From Flavobacteriales bacterium (GTDB lineage Bacteria; Bacteroidota; Bacteroidia; Flavobacteriales_F; PHOS-HE28): a DNA stretch of 57,600 nt. The stretch lies in NCBI GenBank assembly GCA_023382455.1, contig JAHDVX010000018.1, forward strand, positions 11,982-69,581, written 5' to 3'. The position numbers and the translations under genes were made by a program. A model generated the notes under the pieces. That model saw only the letters and a program-made list of their open reading frames with translations, had not been told where the DNA came from and made no database searches. Shown piece by piece: positions 39,016 to 46,020 of this stretch (positions are counted from its first letter, which is position 1; each line of letters begins with the position of its first letter).

Positions 39016-39094
39016 CGGAACTTGTTTGCTGCCGGGAAAAGTAGCGCGGGATCCCGCTTCCATGCAGGGGATCCGGCCTTCCCCACCGCCACGT

Positions 39095-40069
39095 TCACCC
39101 CCTCACGCTGACCACATCGTGCACCAGGAAGGCCAGGGCCTTGCCCACAATGCGCCCTTGCGACGGGGTGTTGGGCGCGGCCTCCGGGAGATGCACGTAA
39201 TGCACATGCCGTGGGCTGGCCATGACCTTCCGCAGGTAGGCGCGGGCATCCTCCAGCACCATGCCGCTGGGGCTGAAGGCTGAGCTGGGCATGTGGCGGA
39301 TCACGTCCATGTCCAGCTCCACGCACAGCGGCGTTGCCTCCTTGCCGAGGAAGGAATCAACGTCGCGCTGGAACAGGCCGGGCTCCAGCATGTACTCCGC
39401 GAAGAAGGTGTGGTGCACGTTGTGCCGATCCAAGAATTGCAGGATGGCCTCGCTATTGCGAGCCCGGTGCAGGCCGAACACGGCATAGCTGCGCAGGTGT
39501 CCCTCGGTGATCGCATAACTGAAGGAATTGCCACTGTGCCTTCCCTCCAACGGACGGCAATCGGCGTGCGGGTCCAGGTTGATCACATCCACCGGGGAGC
39601 CCTGCACCGCGGCGGCTGCCTTGATCAGCGGGTAGGCATTGTTGTGCCCGCCACCGATCACGATGGGCAGCTTGCCCGCTTCCATCAGCGGCTGCACCAC
39701 CGCCTGCACCAGCTCGTCCAGCTCGGCCACACGCTCCCGCATGGTGGCCTGGTCCAGCGGCGTGTCCGCGTCCGGATGGTCGATGGTGCCCAGGATGTGC
39801 AGCGCCCCTGCCGGGAAGAAACGGTTGGCCTGCATGTTCAGGAAGTTGGGCAGGAAGGCATCGAAGGCATTGCGCGCCCCGCCCAGCCCGTTGTTGGCCC
39901 GGGGGCCGATATCCTCGCGGATGCCGAGCAGCACGTAGCGGCATTCCGGATCACGCCAGTCGGCGGCCAAGGCCTCGCCCAGCTTGGTTTCGCCGTCGCG
40001 CCGGTGCACCAGGGGCAAGAGTTCGGCCGGGGTTATGGCCCGGAAGATGAAGTGGGGAGTGGAGGACAT
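39095..40069 (-). CDS. Arginase/ureohydrolase family, formimidoylglutamase-like
   Basis: A 324-residue binuclear manganese hydrolase. Metal-binding stretches: GGGHNNAYPL, NLDPHADCRP and ELDMDVIRH. GGGHNN in place of GGDHS is common in Bacteroidota proteins annotated as formimidoylglutamase, the last step of histidine breakdown (formimidoylglutamate to glutamate and formamide). No other histidine-degradation gene is near, so the substrate is uncertain; agmatine and arginine are alternatives. Start at 40069 (MSSTPHFIFRAITP) fits the family. Confidence 0.85.
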   Translation of the reverse strand: MSSTPHFIFRAITPAELLPLVHRRDGETKLGEALAADWRDPECRYVLLGIREDIGPRANNGLGGARNAFDAFLPNFLNMQANRFFPAGALHILGTIDHPDADTPLDQATMRERVAELDELVQAVVQPLMEAGKLPIVIGGGHNNAYPLIKAAAAVQGSPVDVINLDPHADCRPLEGRHSGNSFSYAITEGHLRSYAVFGLHRARNSEAILQFLDRHNVHHTFFAEYMLEPGLFQRDVDSFLGKEATPLCVELDMDVIRHMPSSAFSPSGMVLEDARAYLRKVMASPRHVHYVHLPEAAPNTPSQGRIVGKALAFLVHDVVSVRG

Positions 40070-40124
40070 GAGGATGATCAATGATTGGTGATCGGGGGAT
40101 CCGGATCGGAGGCTTTTCGGCCGC

Positions 40125-41072
40125 TCAGGGCACGAGCCAATCGCTCAGCTGCAATTGGAAGCGCACAAGCTCCCGTTTATGGAGGGGGATGTCCCAATCG
40201 CCATCGTACCGGATGAAGGTGGGCACCAGCTCGCTGCCGGAAAGCAGGTTGTCCACCCGGATCCGGATGTCGAAGTCCAGCGGTATGGACGCATGGGCGA
40301 TGCGGTATTCCCGGGCGATCACCTGCATGCCCCGCTGGTCGAACCAGGTGTGCATGGTCTTGATCACGGTGGCATCCGGGTCGGCACGGCGGCCGTTCAG
40401 GCTGTCCTTGGCCACCGCGCTGAACACCCAGCAGGACCGGCCATTGCGGAAGCCCTGCGCGATGGTGTAGTCGTACCACGGCGTCATCCGCGGGTCGAAC
40501 AAGGCCAGCTTGTCGCCGATGAAGGGGACGCTGGCGATCTCCTCACCGGGGTTGAACATGAATTTCTTCAGCTCTTCCTTGTAGCGCTCCAGCCGCCCCT
40601 TGCCGCGCATGCCCCGCCGGTAGGTGGCAACGGTGTTGTCAGCCTTCCAGGAACCCGTGGGCCAGAACAGGTCCTCGTACAGCTCGGCCGTGAGGTAGCG
40701 CATGTTTCCCTTGCGGTCGCGCAGCTTGCCGCTTTCCGCCGTGCTGTCCACGCGCAGCTCCGCCAGGGTGCCCTGCCGCAGCAGCCGCCCGCTGCGGTAC
40801 ATCGCCGCCGTCTCCTTCTCGCCCTTGTTGCGCACGTGCAAGCTGCCTTCCACGGCATGCGGCCAATGGCGCATGTTCAGGAAGGCGTGGAGGAAACTGG
40901 TGTCCTGCTTCACCTGCTGCATGAAGCCTTCCAGGTCCAGGCCCTGGGCCCGGCCGCGGATCACCAGGTCGCCCAGTTGGTACACGTTCACGATGGTGTC
41001 CGTGTCCGGCTGGGCCTGCACCGCGATGCCGCCGTGCAGGCAGGCCAGCAACGGCAGAAACAGCCGCTTCAT
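40125..41072 (-). CDS. Secreted protein of unknown function
   Basis: A 315-residue exported protein with signal peptide (MKRLFLPLLACLHGGIAVQAQ). No domain is recognised. Motifs include NVYQLGDLVIRGRAQGLD near the start, FNPGEEIASVPFIGDKLALF and DPRMTPWYDYTIAQGFRNG in the middle. Its ATG overlaps the stop of the upstream regulatory-domain protein by one base (TGATG), so they act together. The pair looks like a small envelope operon. Confidence 0.75.
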   Translation of the reverse strand: MKRLFLPLLACLHGGIAVQAQPDTDTIVNVYQLGDLVIRGRAQGLDLEGFMQQVKQDTSFLHAFLNMRHWPHAVEGSLHVRNKGEKETAAMYRSGRLLRQGTLAELRVDSTAESGKLRDRKGNMRYLTAELYEDLFWPTGSWKADNTVATYRRGMRGKGRLERYKEELKKFMFNPGEEIASVPFIGDKLALFDPRMTPWYDYTIAQGFRNGRSCWVFSAVAKDSLNGRRADPDATVIKTMHTWFDQRGMQVIAREYRIAHASIPLDFDIRIRVDNLLSGSELVPTFIRYDGDWDIPLHKRELVRFQLQLSDWLVP

Positions 41073-41788
41073 CAGTGTTGGCGGGTGGGCCCCAGGCTGG
41101 TGTAGAGCTGGTACTTCTTCTTCACGTACACCAGGAAGTCGTACTGGGAAAGCCCCTTGATCACGTCATCCGGCACGTTGCAGAAATCGATGAAGTCATC
41201 AAAGCTCTCATCGCTGAGGTTGATGATGCCGTAGTCCGCGTATTGCTGCAGCAGTTCGCGCAGCAGCTCACGCTTCCTGTCCTCGTTCTCCAGTTGCGCC
41301 ACGGTCCTCCGGCTGCGTTCCCGCCGGCTGAACTCCTGGTACAGGAACGTGATCGGGTTGTGGAAGGCGTCCACCCCCACCGCCCGGTAATCCTTCTCGT
41401 TGTAGCCCAGCTTGGCAATGTCCGCCTGGATCTCCTGCAGGGTGCGCTGCGGCAGCACGGCCACCGGCTTCAGGTCGATGCTCCACGGACGCAGCACGAT
41501 CCGCAGCCGGCCCAGCTCCTCATCGGGGAACTCCTCCAAGGCCAAGGTGCGCGTCACGTACCCGCCCGCGCCGATCAACAAGGTGTCGTTGCGCTGCGCC
41601 TGCACCGTGAAGCTGCCGTCGGTATTGCCGAAGCTGCCGGTGCGCGTGCGCCGGTTCACGATCATCAGGTCGTAGAAGACGTGCTCGCCGTCACCGCCGG
41701 AAACCGTGCCCTTTACGGTGACCTGCTGCTGGGCGAGCACCTTCGGGCCGAACAGCAACAGGAGCGGAAGCAGGGGCAACAGGCGCAT
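41072..41788 (-). CDS. Secreted carboxypeptidase-like regulatory domain protein
   Basis: A 238-residue exported protein with signal peptide (MRLLPLLPLLLLFGPKVLAQ) followed by a beta-sandwich of the carboxypeptidase-D regulatory-like type: VTVKGTVSGGDGEHVFYDLMIVNRRTRTGSFGNTDGSFTV, the pattern seen before the plug of many Bacteroidota proteins. The rest (about 115-238) is helical, with FLYQEFSRRERSRRTVAQLENEDRKRELL. No barrel follows. TACTTTCG lies six bases before the ATG, so it may be near-leaderless. Function unknown. Confidence 0.75.
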   Translation of the reverse strand: MRLLPLLPLLLLFGPKVLAQQQVTVKGTVSGGDGEHVFYDLMIVNRRTRTGSFGNTDGSFTVQAQRNDTLLIGAGGYVTRTLALEEFPDEELGRLRIVLRPWSIDLKPVAVLPQRTLQEIQADIAKLGYNEKDYRAVGVDAFHNPITFLYQEFSRRERSRRTVAQLENEDRKRELLRELLQQYADYGIINLSDESFDDFIDFCNVPDDVIKGLSQYDFLVYVKKKYQLYTSLGPTRQH

Positions 41789-41864
41789 GGGAGGCGAAAG
41801 TAGCAAGGGCCGGGGCGCCGACCATCTAATGCGAATGGCCATGCACATGTCCGTGGAATCGGGC

Positions 41865-41872
41865 TAACTTCA
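41865..41872 (+). promoter_or_regulatory. Candidate minus-7 element TAACTTCA
   Basis: Two mismatches to TAnnTTTG, 19 bases before the ATA that opens the signal peptide of the next gene. Confidence 0.3.
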
Positions 41873-41891
41873 CTGCTGCAAATCCCAAAGC

Positions 41892-42725
41892 ATAACGCCC
41901 ACCTTCCGGACCGTTTTTCCCTGCCTCCCGCTGCTTCTCTTGGGCCAAGGTCTTCAAGCCCAGATCAATGAGGTTGGAACAGCCTCTGGCGGGCTGTTCG
42001 TGGTACGCTCGCTCCCCACGGCGGGCGTTAAGCTCTACCGCAATTTGGCTACGTCCATGACCCTGTACAATCTGGACCTGACAGTATTCAGCACGATCAC
42101 TTACCCCGCCTTGCCCCCCGGTTATTTCTACTTCGACGTGGTTTACATCACGGAAAGCACCTTCGATACCGACCCGTCGACCATTGAGCTAATGATGTTG
42201 ACGCGGGACACGAACTATGTAATGGGCACACGGGTGATCAGGGATGATGGAACCATCTTGTTCGATGAACTTGGCCTGGGCCTCTCCACGCAAGGAGCAT
42301 TGAGCGAGCTTAATGCAAAGCCGCCGTTGTTCACCGGGGAAGACGGGACGACATACCTGCTGCTCTATGGGTCCACGGGCTCACACCTGTACCAGTTGCC
42401 GGGCACTCTTCCCTGCATGGATTGTTCAAGTGAACCCGGCATGGGGCTCCAAGAAACCGTCGCAGTACCGGAGGAAGGACAGCTGGCCCTGTTCCCCAAC
42501 CCGGCCTCAGACCGGATCCAAGTGAATTACTCGCTTCCGGCCCGCGCCAGCAAGGGGCACCTGATGGTATCCGATGCGCGCGGCCGCTTGGTCGCGAACG
42601 TTCCCGTGGATGCATCCGGCAAAGCCTCCATGCTACTGGCCGGCCAATCGAACGGCCGGTACACCTGCAATTTGGTGGTGGAGGGACGCATCATCCGGAC
42701 CCGCCAATTTGAATTGGTGCGTTGA
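41892..42725 (+). CDS. T9SS-sorted secreted protein, no canonical start codon
   Basis: The mature protein (about 250 residues) ends with a Por sorting domain (LALFPNPASDRIQVNYSLPA) and has a beta-rich N-terminal part of unknown fold. Reading back in frame, the sequence TPTFRTVFPCLPLLLLG then QGLQAQ forms a normal signal peptide, but its first codon is ATA at 41892, and no ATG, GTG or TTG precedes it before the stop at 41865. A TTG at 41940 would lose most of the signal peptide. Either ATA is used, or the start has been mutated or misread. The gene is less G+C-rich than the neighbours. Confidence 0.7.
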   Translation: MTPTFRTVFPCLPLLLLGQGLQAQINEVGTASGGLFVVRSLPTAGVKLYRNLATSMTLYNLDLTVFSTITYPALPPGYFYFDVVYITESTFDTDPSTIELMMLTRDTNYVMGTRVIRDDGTILFDELGLGLSTQGALSELNAKPPLFTGEDGTTYLLLYGSTGSHLYQLPGTLPCMDCSSEPGMGLQETVAVPEEGQLALFPNPASDRIQVNYSLPARASKGHLMVSDARGRLVANVPVDASGKASMLLAGQSNGRYTCNLVVEGRIIRTRQFELVR

Positions 42726-42772
42726 TCCACCGGGACCCCGCAATTCCCCTCCAACGCTCAACGGTCCAAATA

Positions 42773-42802
42773 AAAGGCCCCGACGTTCCCGCCGGGGCCT
42801 TT
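42773..42802. terminator. Bidirectional hairpin between T9SS gene and rnpB
   Basis: A ten-base perfect stem (AAAGGCCCCG with CGGGGCCTTT) and ten-base loop between convergent transcripts. Confidence 0.8.
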
Positions 42803-42813
42803 CGCCATTAAGG

Positions 42814-43212
42814 CCCGCGCACCTATAAGCCGGATCCTGTCCCTGCATGTTGCCATGCAGGGCTCCGCCATTTATCTGGGATGCCGCTCGCGCGGCACCT
42901 CGATCAGCCTACCCGCCGGGATCGGACGGGCCGCCCTTATCCCGCCCGAAGGCGGGAACCCCGGCCTATTTGGCCTTTCAGCCCGTAGGGTTTGCCGAGC
43001 CACCGCGCTCGCACGCGGTGCTGGTGGGCCCTTGCCCCACCCTTTCACCCTTGCCTGTGCCTTGCGGCCATCGGCGGTCTGCTCTCTGTTGCACTTTCCG
43101 TGACGCCGCCGTCACCAGCGGCGCCCCTTCCCGTTAGGAAGCACGGTGCCCTTTGCTGCCCGGACTTTCCTCCCTTGCCCCGAAAGGCAAAGGCGACGGA
43201 GCGGTGCGCGGG
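42814..43212 (-). ncRNA. rnpB: RNase P RNA, class A
   Basis: About 399 bases. On the minus strand: GAGGAAAGTCCGGGC near the 5' end, AACAGAGAGCAGACCGCC, GGCAAGGGTGAAAGGGTG, and CAGGATCCGGCTTATAG near the 3' end are the conserved regions of bacterial RNase P RNA. The 5' and 3' termini pair in P1 as CCCGCGCACC with GGTGCGCGGG. It is the catalytic part of the ribozyme that trims tRNA 5' ends. Frames read through this region are not genes. Confidence 0.97.
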
Positions 43213-43243
43213 ATGTCAAGGAACGGAACGACCCGCGTGCGGG

Positions 43244-43834
43244 TCAGTAATGCAGGATCTCGATGGCCGTGGCGCCGTAGCCGTAGCGCCTCGGGTCGGC
43301 ATCGTCGAAGCGGACGCCTTCATAGAACTGGAGTGCCTTGCGCACCTCCTCGCGCAGCACACCCTCCCCCACCCCGTGGATCACGATCACGCGCCGCTTC
43401 CGCTCCCGGATCGCCGCGTTCAACCGCCGCTCGAAAAAGGCCAGCTGGAAGCTCAGCTTCTCATCATCGCTCAACCGGCTTTCGTCCTCCACCAGCTTAT
43501 GCAGGTGCAGGTCCACCTCCACCACCGAGGGGTCCTCCACCGGCACATGCGCCCGCCCCCCGTTGGCCACCGAGGCCCCACGGCCCTTGTCCCGCTCAAT
43601 GCGTTCGGCCAGGCGGTCGTTGCTGGCGCGCAACTGTGCGTGGTGGTCGCTCACCGTGCGGCTTGGGTCCACTTCATTCAGTACCAGCTCCCGTAAGGGG
43701 TAGACCAGTTCGAAGCCGTCCAGCGTGCGCACCTTGGCCCGGTCGCGGCCCACCAACCCGAGCACCGTGCCGCCGCCCACCTCATTGAGGAAGGAGACCT
43801 GGTCGCCGGGAACCGGTTTGCGTTGGCTGAACAT
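43244..43834 (-). CDS. Smr-domain protein with DUF2027-like N-terminus
   Basis: A 196-residue protein. Residues 1-55 form a small beta module (GDQVSFLNEVGGGTVLGLVGRDRAKVRTLDG), as in DUF2027 proteins; residues 105-196 are an Smr domain, with VDLHLHKL near the start (the HxH-type motif) and IHGVGEGVLREEVRKAL near the middle. Smr domains cut branched or structured nucleic acids or bind RNA. Shorter than the usual 330-residue DUF2027 proteins, because the central part is reduced. TAAATTTG lies four bases before the ATG, so the message is probably leaderless. Divergent from the TonB-type gene with only 18 bases between starts. Confidence 0.83.
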   Translation of the reverse strand: MFSQRKPVPGDQVSFLNEVGGGTVLGLVGRDRAKVRTLDGFELVYPLRELVLNEVDPSRTVSDHHAQLRASNDRLAERIERDKGRGASVANGGRAHVPVEDPSVVEVDLHLHKLVEDESRLSDDEKLSFQLAFFERRLNAAIRERKRRVIVIHGVGEGVLREEVRKALQFYEGVRFDDADPRRYGYGATAIEILHY

Positions 43835-43838
43835 GTTG

Positions 43839-43846
43839 CAAATTTA
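43839..43846 (-). promoter_or_regulatory. Minus-7 element TAAATTTG, four bases before Smr gene ATG
   Basis: Exact TAnnTTTG inside the 18-base gap between two divergent start codons. Confidence 0.6.
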
Positions 43847-43852
43847 CAGGCC

Positions 43853-44623
43853 ATGAACCGATACCTGCTGTTGCTGCCTGCCGCCCTCCTGCTGTTCACC
43901 ACCCGGGCTGGCGCCCAAAGCTTTGCCGCACCGGAGCCCTTGGGCGGAAAAAAGGCCGTGGAATGGCTGCTGGACCAGGAGCAGCAGTTCCCGCCGGAAG
44001 CCCTGGCCGCCGACCTGAAGGGGGACGTGGTGGTGGCCTTCAAGGTGTTGGCCGACGGAAGCATCGGCAACCTCCGCGTGCAGATCCCGCTGGAGCCCGC
44101 CTGCGACAAGGAAGCCCTGCGGCTGGCCGCCATGATCCGGTGGAAACCCGCATCCGTGGGCGGTACCGCGCTGGACACCGACCACTCCATCGCGATCCCC
44201 TTCAATGCCAAACGTTACCGGAAGCTGCATGAGAAAACCGCCTCGTGCCCACCCCAGTCGGGCAACATGCCGGCAAGCACCACCGGCGACCTGGTCGCGG
44301 ACCGTGACCTGGACAGCTTGGCCGCACCGCGCATCAAGGGCGGCCTGCGGATGCTGCCGCAGTACCTGGCCGAAAACCTGAAGTATCCGCCCGAGGCCTA
44401 CCGGCTGGACATCCAAGGCAAGGTGAGCATTGAATTCGTGGTGGAGACCAGCGGCGCGGTGAGCAACCTGCGCACCTTGAATTTCCTGGGCGGCGGCTGC
44501 GACGATGAGGCCATGCGCCTGGCCCGCACACTGTGCTGGCGACCCGCGGTGAAGGACGGCCAGTTCGTGCGCAGCGTGATGAAGCTCGATATCCAGTTCC
44601 GGCTGGATCCCTCCAGGCGCTGA
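43853..44623 (+). CDS. Exported protein with two TonB C-terminal-like domains
   Basis: A 256-residue protein with a cleavable-looking signal peptide (MNRYLLLLPAALLLFTTRAGAQ) and two copies of the TonB C-terminal fold: PEALAADLKGDVVVAFKVLADGSI...LRVQIPL near 45-80, and YPPEAYRLDIQGKVSIEFVVETSGAV near 178-205. Each is followed by a Cys-Asp-(K/D)-EA(L/M)RLA segment. Unlike classical TonB it has no transmembrane anchor with a proline-rich spacer, so it probably contacts outer-membrane proteins from the periplasm instead of powering them. Role inferred from domain only. Confidence 0.8.
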   Translation: MNRYLLLLPAALLLFTTRAGAQSFAAPEPLGGKKAVEWLLDQEQQFPPEALAADLKGDVVVAFKVLADGSIGNLRVQIPLEPACDKEALRLAAMIRWKPASVGGTALDTDHSIAIPFNAKRYRKLHEKTASCPPQSGNMPASTTGDLVADRDLDSLAAPRIKGGLRMLPQYLAENLKYPPEAYRLDIQGKVSIEFVVETSGAVSNLRTLNFLGGGCDDEAMRLARTLCWRPAVKDGQFVRSVMKLDIQFRLDPSRR

Positions 44624-44641
44624 CGCGATGCCGCCCAGGCG

Positions 44642-44649
44642 CATCTTTG
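44642..44649 (+). promoter_or_regulatory. Minus-7-like element CATCTTTG, four bases before NUDIX ATG
   Basis: One mismatch to TAnnTTTG, followed by four bases and the ATG at 44654. Confidence 0.45.
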
Positions 44650-44653
44650 CCGC

Positions 44654-45214
44654 ATGAAGAAGCGCGGCCCCTGGACCACCCTGAGTGAACGATTGGCCTA
44701 CGAAACACCGTGGATCGCCGTGTCGCACCACGAGGTGATCGATCCCGGCGGCAAACAGGGCGTGTACGGCGTGATCCATTTCAAGAACCTGGCCGTGGGT
44801 GTAATTCCCCTGGATGATGACATGAACACCTGGATCGTGGGGCAGTACCGCTACCCCCTGGAAGCATACAGCTGGGAGATGCCCGAAGGCGGCGGCAAGC
44901 GCGACATCCCGGCCATCGAAAGCGCCAAGCGCGAACTGCGCGAGGAGGTGGGCATCACGGCCGAGCGCTGGACCGAGGTGCTGCAGATGGACCTGAGCAA
45001 CAGCGCCAGCGATGAACAGGCGATCATCTTCGTGGCGCAGGGCCTCACCTTCCACGAGCCGGAGCCGGACCACGACGAAGAGCTGGAGCAGCGCAAGCTG
45101 CCCTTCGAGGAGCTCTATCAAATGGTGTTGCGCGGCGAGGTGCGAGACAGCCTCACCGTGGCCGCCGTACTGAAGGTGAAGCTGATGCTGCTGGAAGGAA
45201 AGCTCCCAGGTTGA
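44654..45214 (+). CDS. NUDIX hydrolase, ADP-sugar pyrophosphatase type
   Basis: A 186-residue enzyme with the Nudix box ending RELREEVGI (93-101), giving the catalytic and metal-binding glutamates. The first Glu of the classical box (G-x5-E) is replaced by Ile. Upstream, WIVGQYRYPLEAYSWEMPEGGG is the ADP-ribose pyrophosphatase-type substrate loop. It should hydrolyse ADP-ribose or a similar nucleotide sugar in the cytoplasm. It follows the TonB-type gene by 30 bases and has its own promoter-like element, so it may be both co-transcribed and independently started. Confidence 0.9.
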   Translation: MKKRGPWTTLSERLAYETPWIAVSHHEVIDPGGKQGVYGVIHFKNLAVGVIPLDDDMNTWIVGQYRYPLEAYSWEMPEGGGKRDIPAIESAKRELREEVGITAERWTEVLQMDLSNSASDEQAIIFVAQGLTFHEPEPDHDEELEQRKLPFEELYQMVLRGEVRDSLTVAAVLKVKLMLLEGKLPG

Positions 45215-45314
45215 CGGTCATCAGCTTGTGACCGGCCGGCCTTTCCAGACTTGCTTGTACGCTCCCGCCCGGGCGGGCTTGTAGCGGCGGGGGTATCACC
45301 CAATCCACCATCCG

Positions 45315-45698
45315 ATGGCTCTCAAGCATTTCCTCCTTTGGCTGCCGATGATCGCCCTTGCCTTCGCCAATGCCACCCTGCGCGAACTGGTGCTGGTGAA
45401 ACACTTCAATCCCCTGCAAGCCCATCAGCTTTCCACCATCACGCTCATCGCATTGTGCGCTGTCTATGTATGCTCCGTATCGGGCGTGCTGGCCTTCCAG
45501 GATGCCCGGCAGGCATGGCTCACAGGCCTGGCATGGATGCTGCTTACGGTGGCCTTTGAATTCACGCTGGGCCGGCTGATGCACAAACCATGGAGTGTGC
45601 TATTCGCCGACTACCATGTGCTTGCCGGGCGTATCTGGCCGTTGTTCCTGGTTTGCCTCATGATCCTGCCCTACCTCTGCTGGAAGCCCCGGCACTGA
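45315..45698 (+). CDS. Small four-helix membrane protein of unknown function
   Basis: A 127-residue protein with four predicted membrane segments (FLLWLPMIALAFANATL; STITLIALCAVYVCSVSGVLA; AWLTGLAWMLLTVAFEFTLG; IWPLFLVCLMILPYLC). ATLRELVL near the first helix and FGLGRLMHKPW-type sequence before the last helix may be conserved, but I do not recognise the family. It lies 100 bases after the NUDIX gene, with a G/C-rich inverted sequence in the gap. Confidence 0.65.
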   Translation: MALKHFLLWLPMIALAFANATLRELVLVKHFNPLQAHQLSTITLIALCAVYVCSVSGVLAFQDARQAWLTGLAWMLLTVAFEFTLGRLMHKPWSVLFADYHVLAGRIWPLFLVCLMILPYLCWKPRH

Positions 45699-45746
45699 CC
45701 GCTTCCAGCCGTGTGGCAGCAACTCCCTGCATCCGGGCACCGCCGA

Positions 45747-45946
45747 TCAGATCTTGGCCAATACGCTGCCCTTGTGTGCGGCGACTTGGTCGGTCTTGCC
45801 GTTTACGTGCTCCGGATCACCCGGCGTGGCGTATCGCCTGTGCCCTTGGTAATCGAAGTCGGACTGGTGGACCTTGAATATCGCCCCCAAGGCCAAGCCG
45901 CCTCCGGGATCCATTGCACATGGTCGCCGATGCCGAACCGCTATGC
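45747..45946 (-). pseudogene. Decayed HVA1/TUDOR (DUF2945) gene
   Basis: On the minus strand one frame reads IFKVHQSDFDYQGHRRYATP, then GDPEHVNGKTDQVAAHKG and SVLAKI-stop at 45747: the C-terminal two-thirds of the hypervirulence-associated TUDOR (DUF2945) family, which usually ends HKGSALKKI. In the adjacent frame just upstream the missing start is visible as RFGIGDHVQWIPEA (about 45897-45940). A frameshift lies between the two near 45890, and the expected start codon is a TAG. The gene is therefore inactive. The rest of the 45699-46020 interval holds nothing I can recognise. Confidence 0.75.
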
Positions 45947-46020
45947 CTTCGCCGATTCCAGGTGGCATCCGATCTCCACGGCGATAACCAGCGGACGGCC
46001 GATCCGGCTCTGCGAACGCC

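Noticed and set aside
42847-43137. Short plus-strand frames within 42814-43212
   Set aside because: This region is RNase P RNA on the minus strand, with all conserved blocks and a P1 stem.
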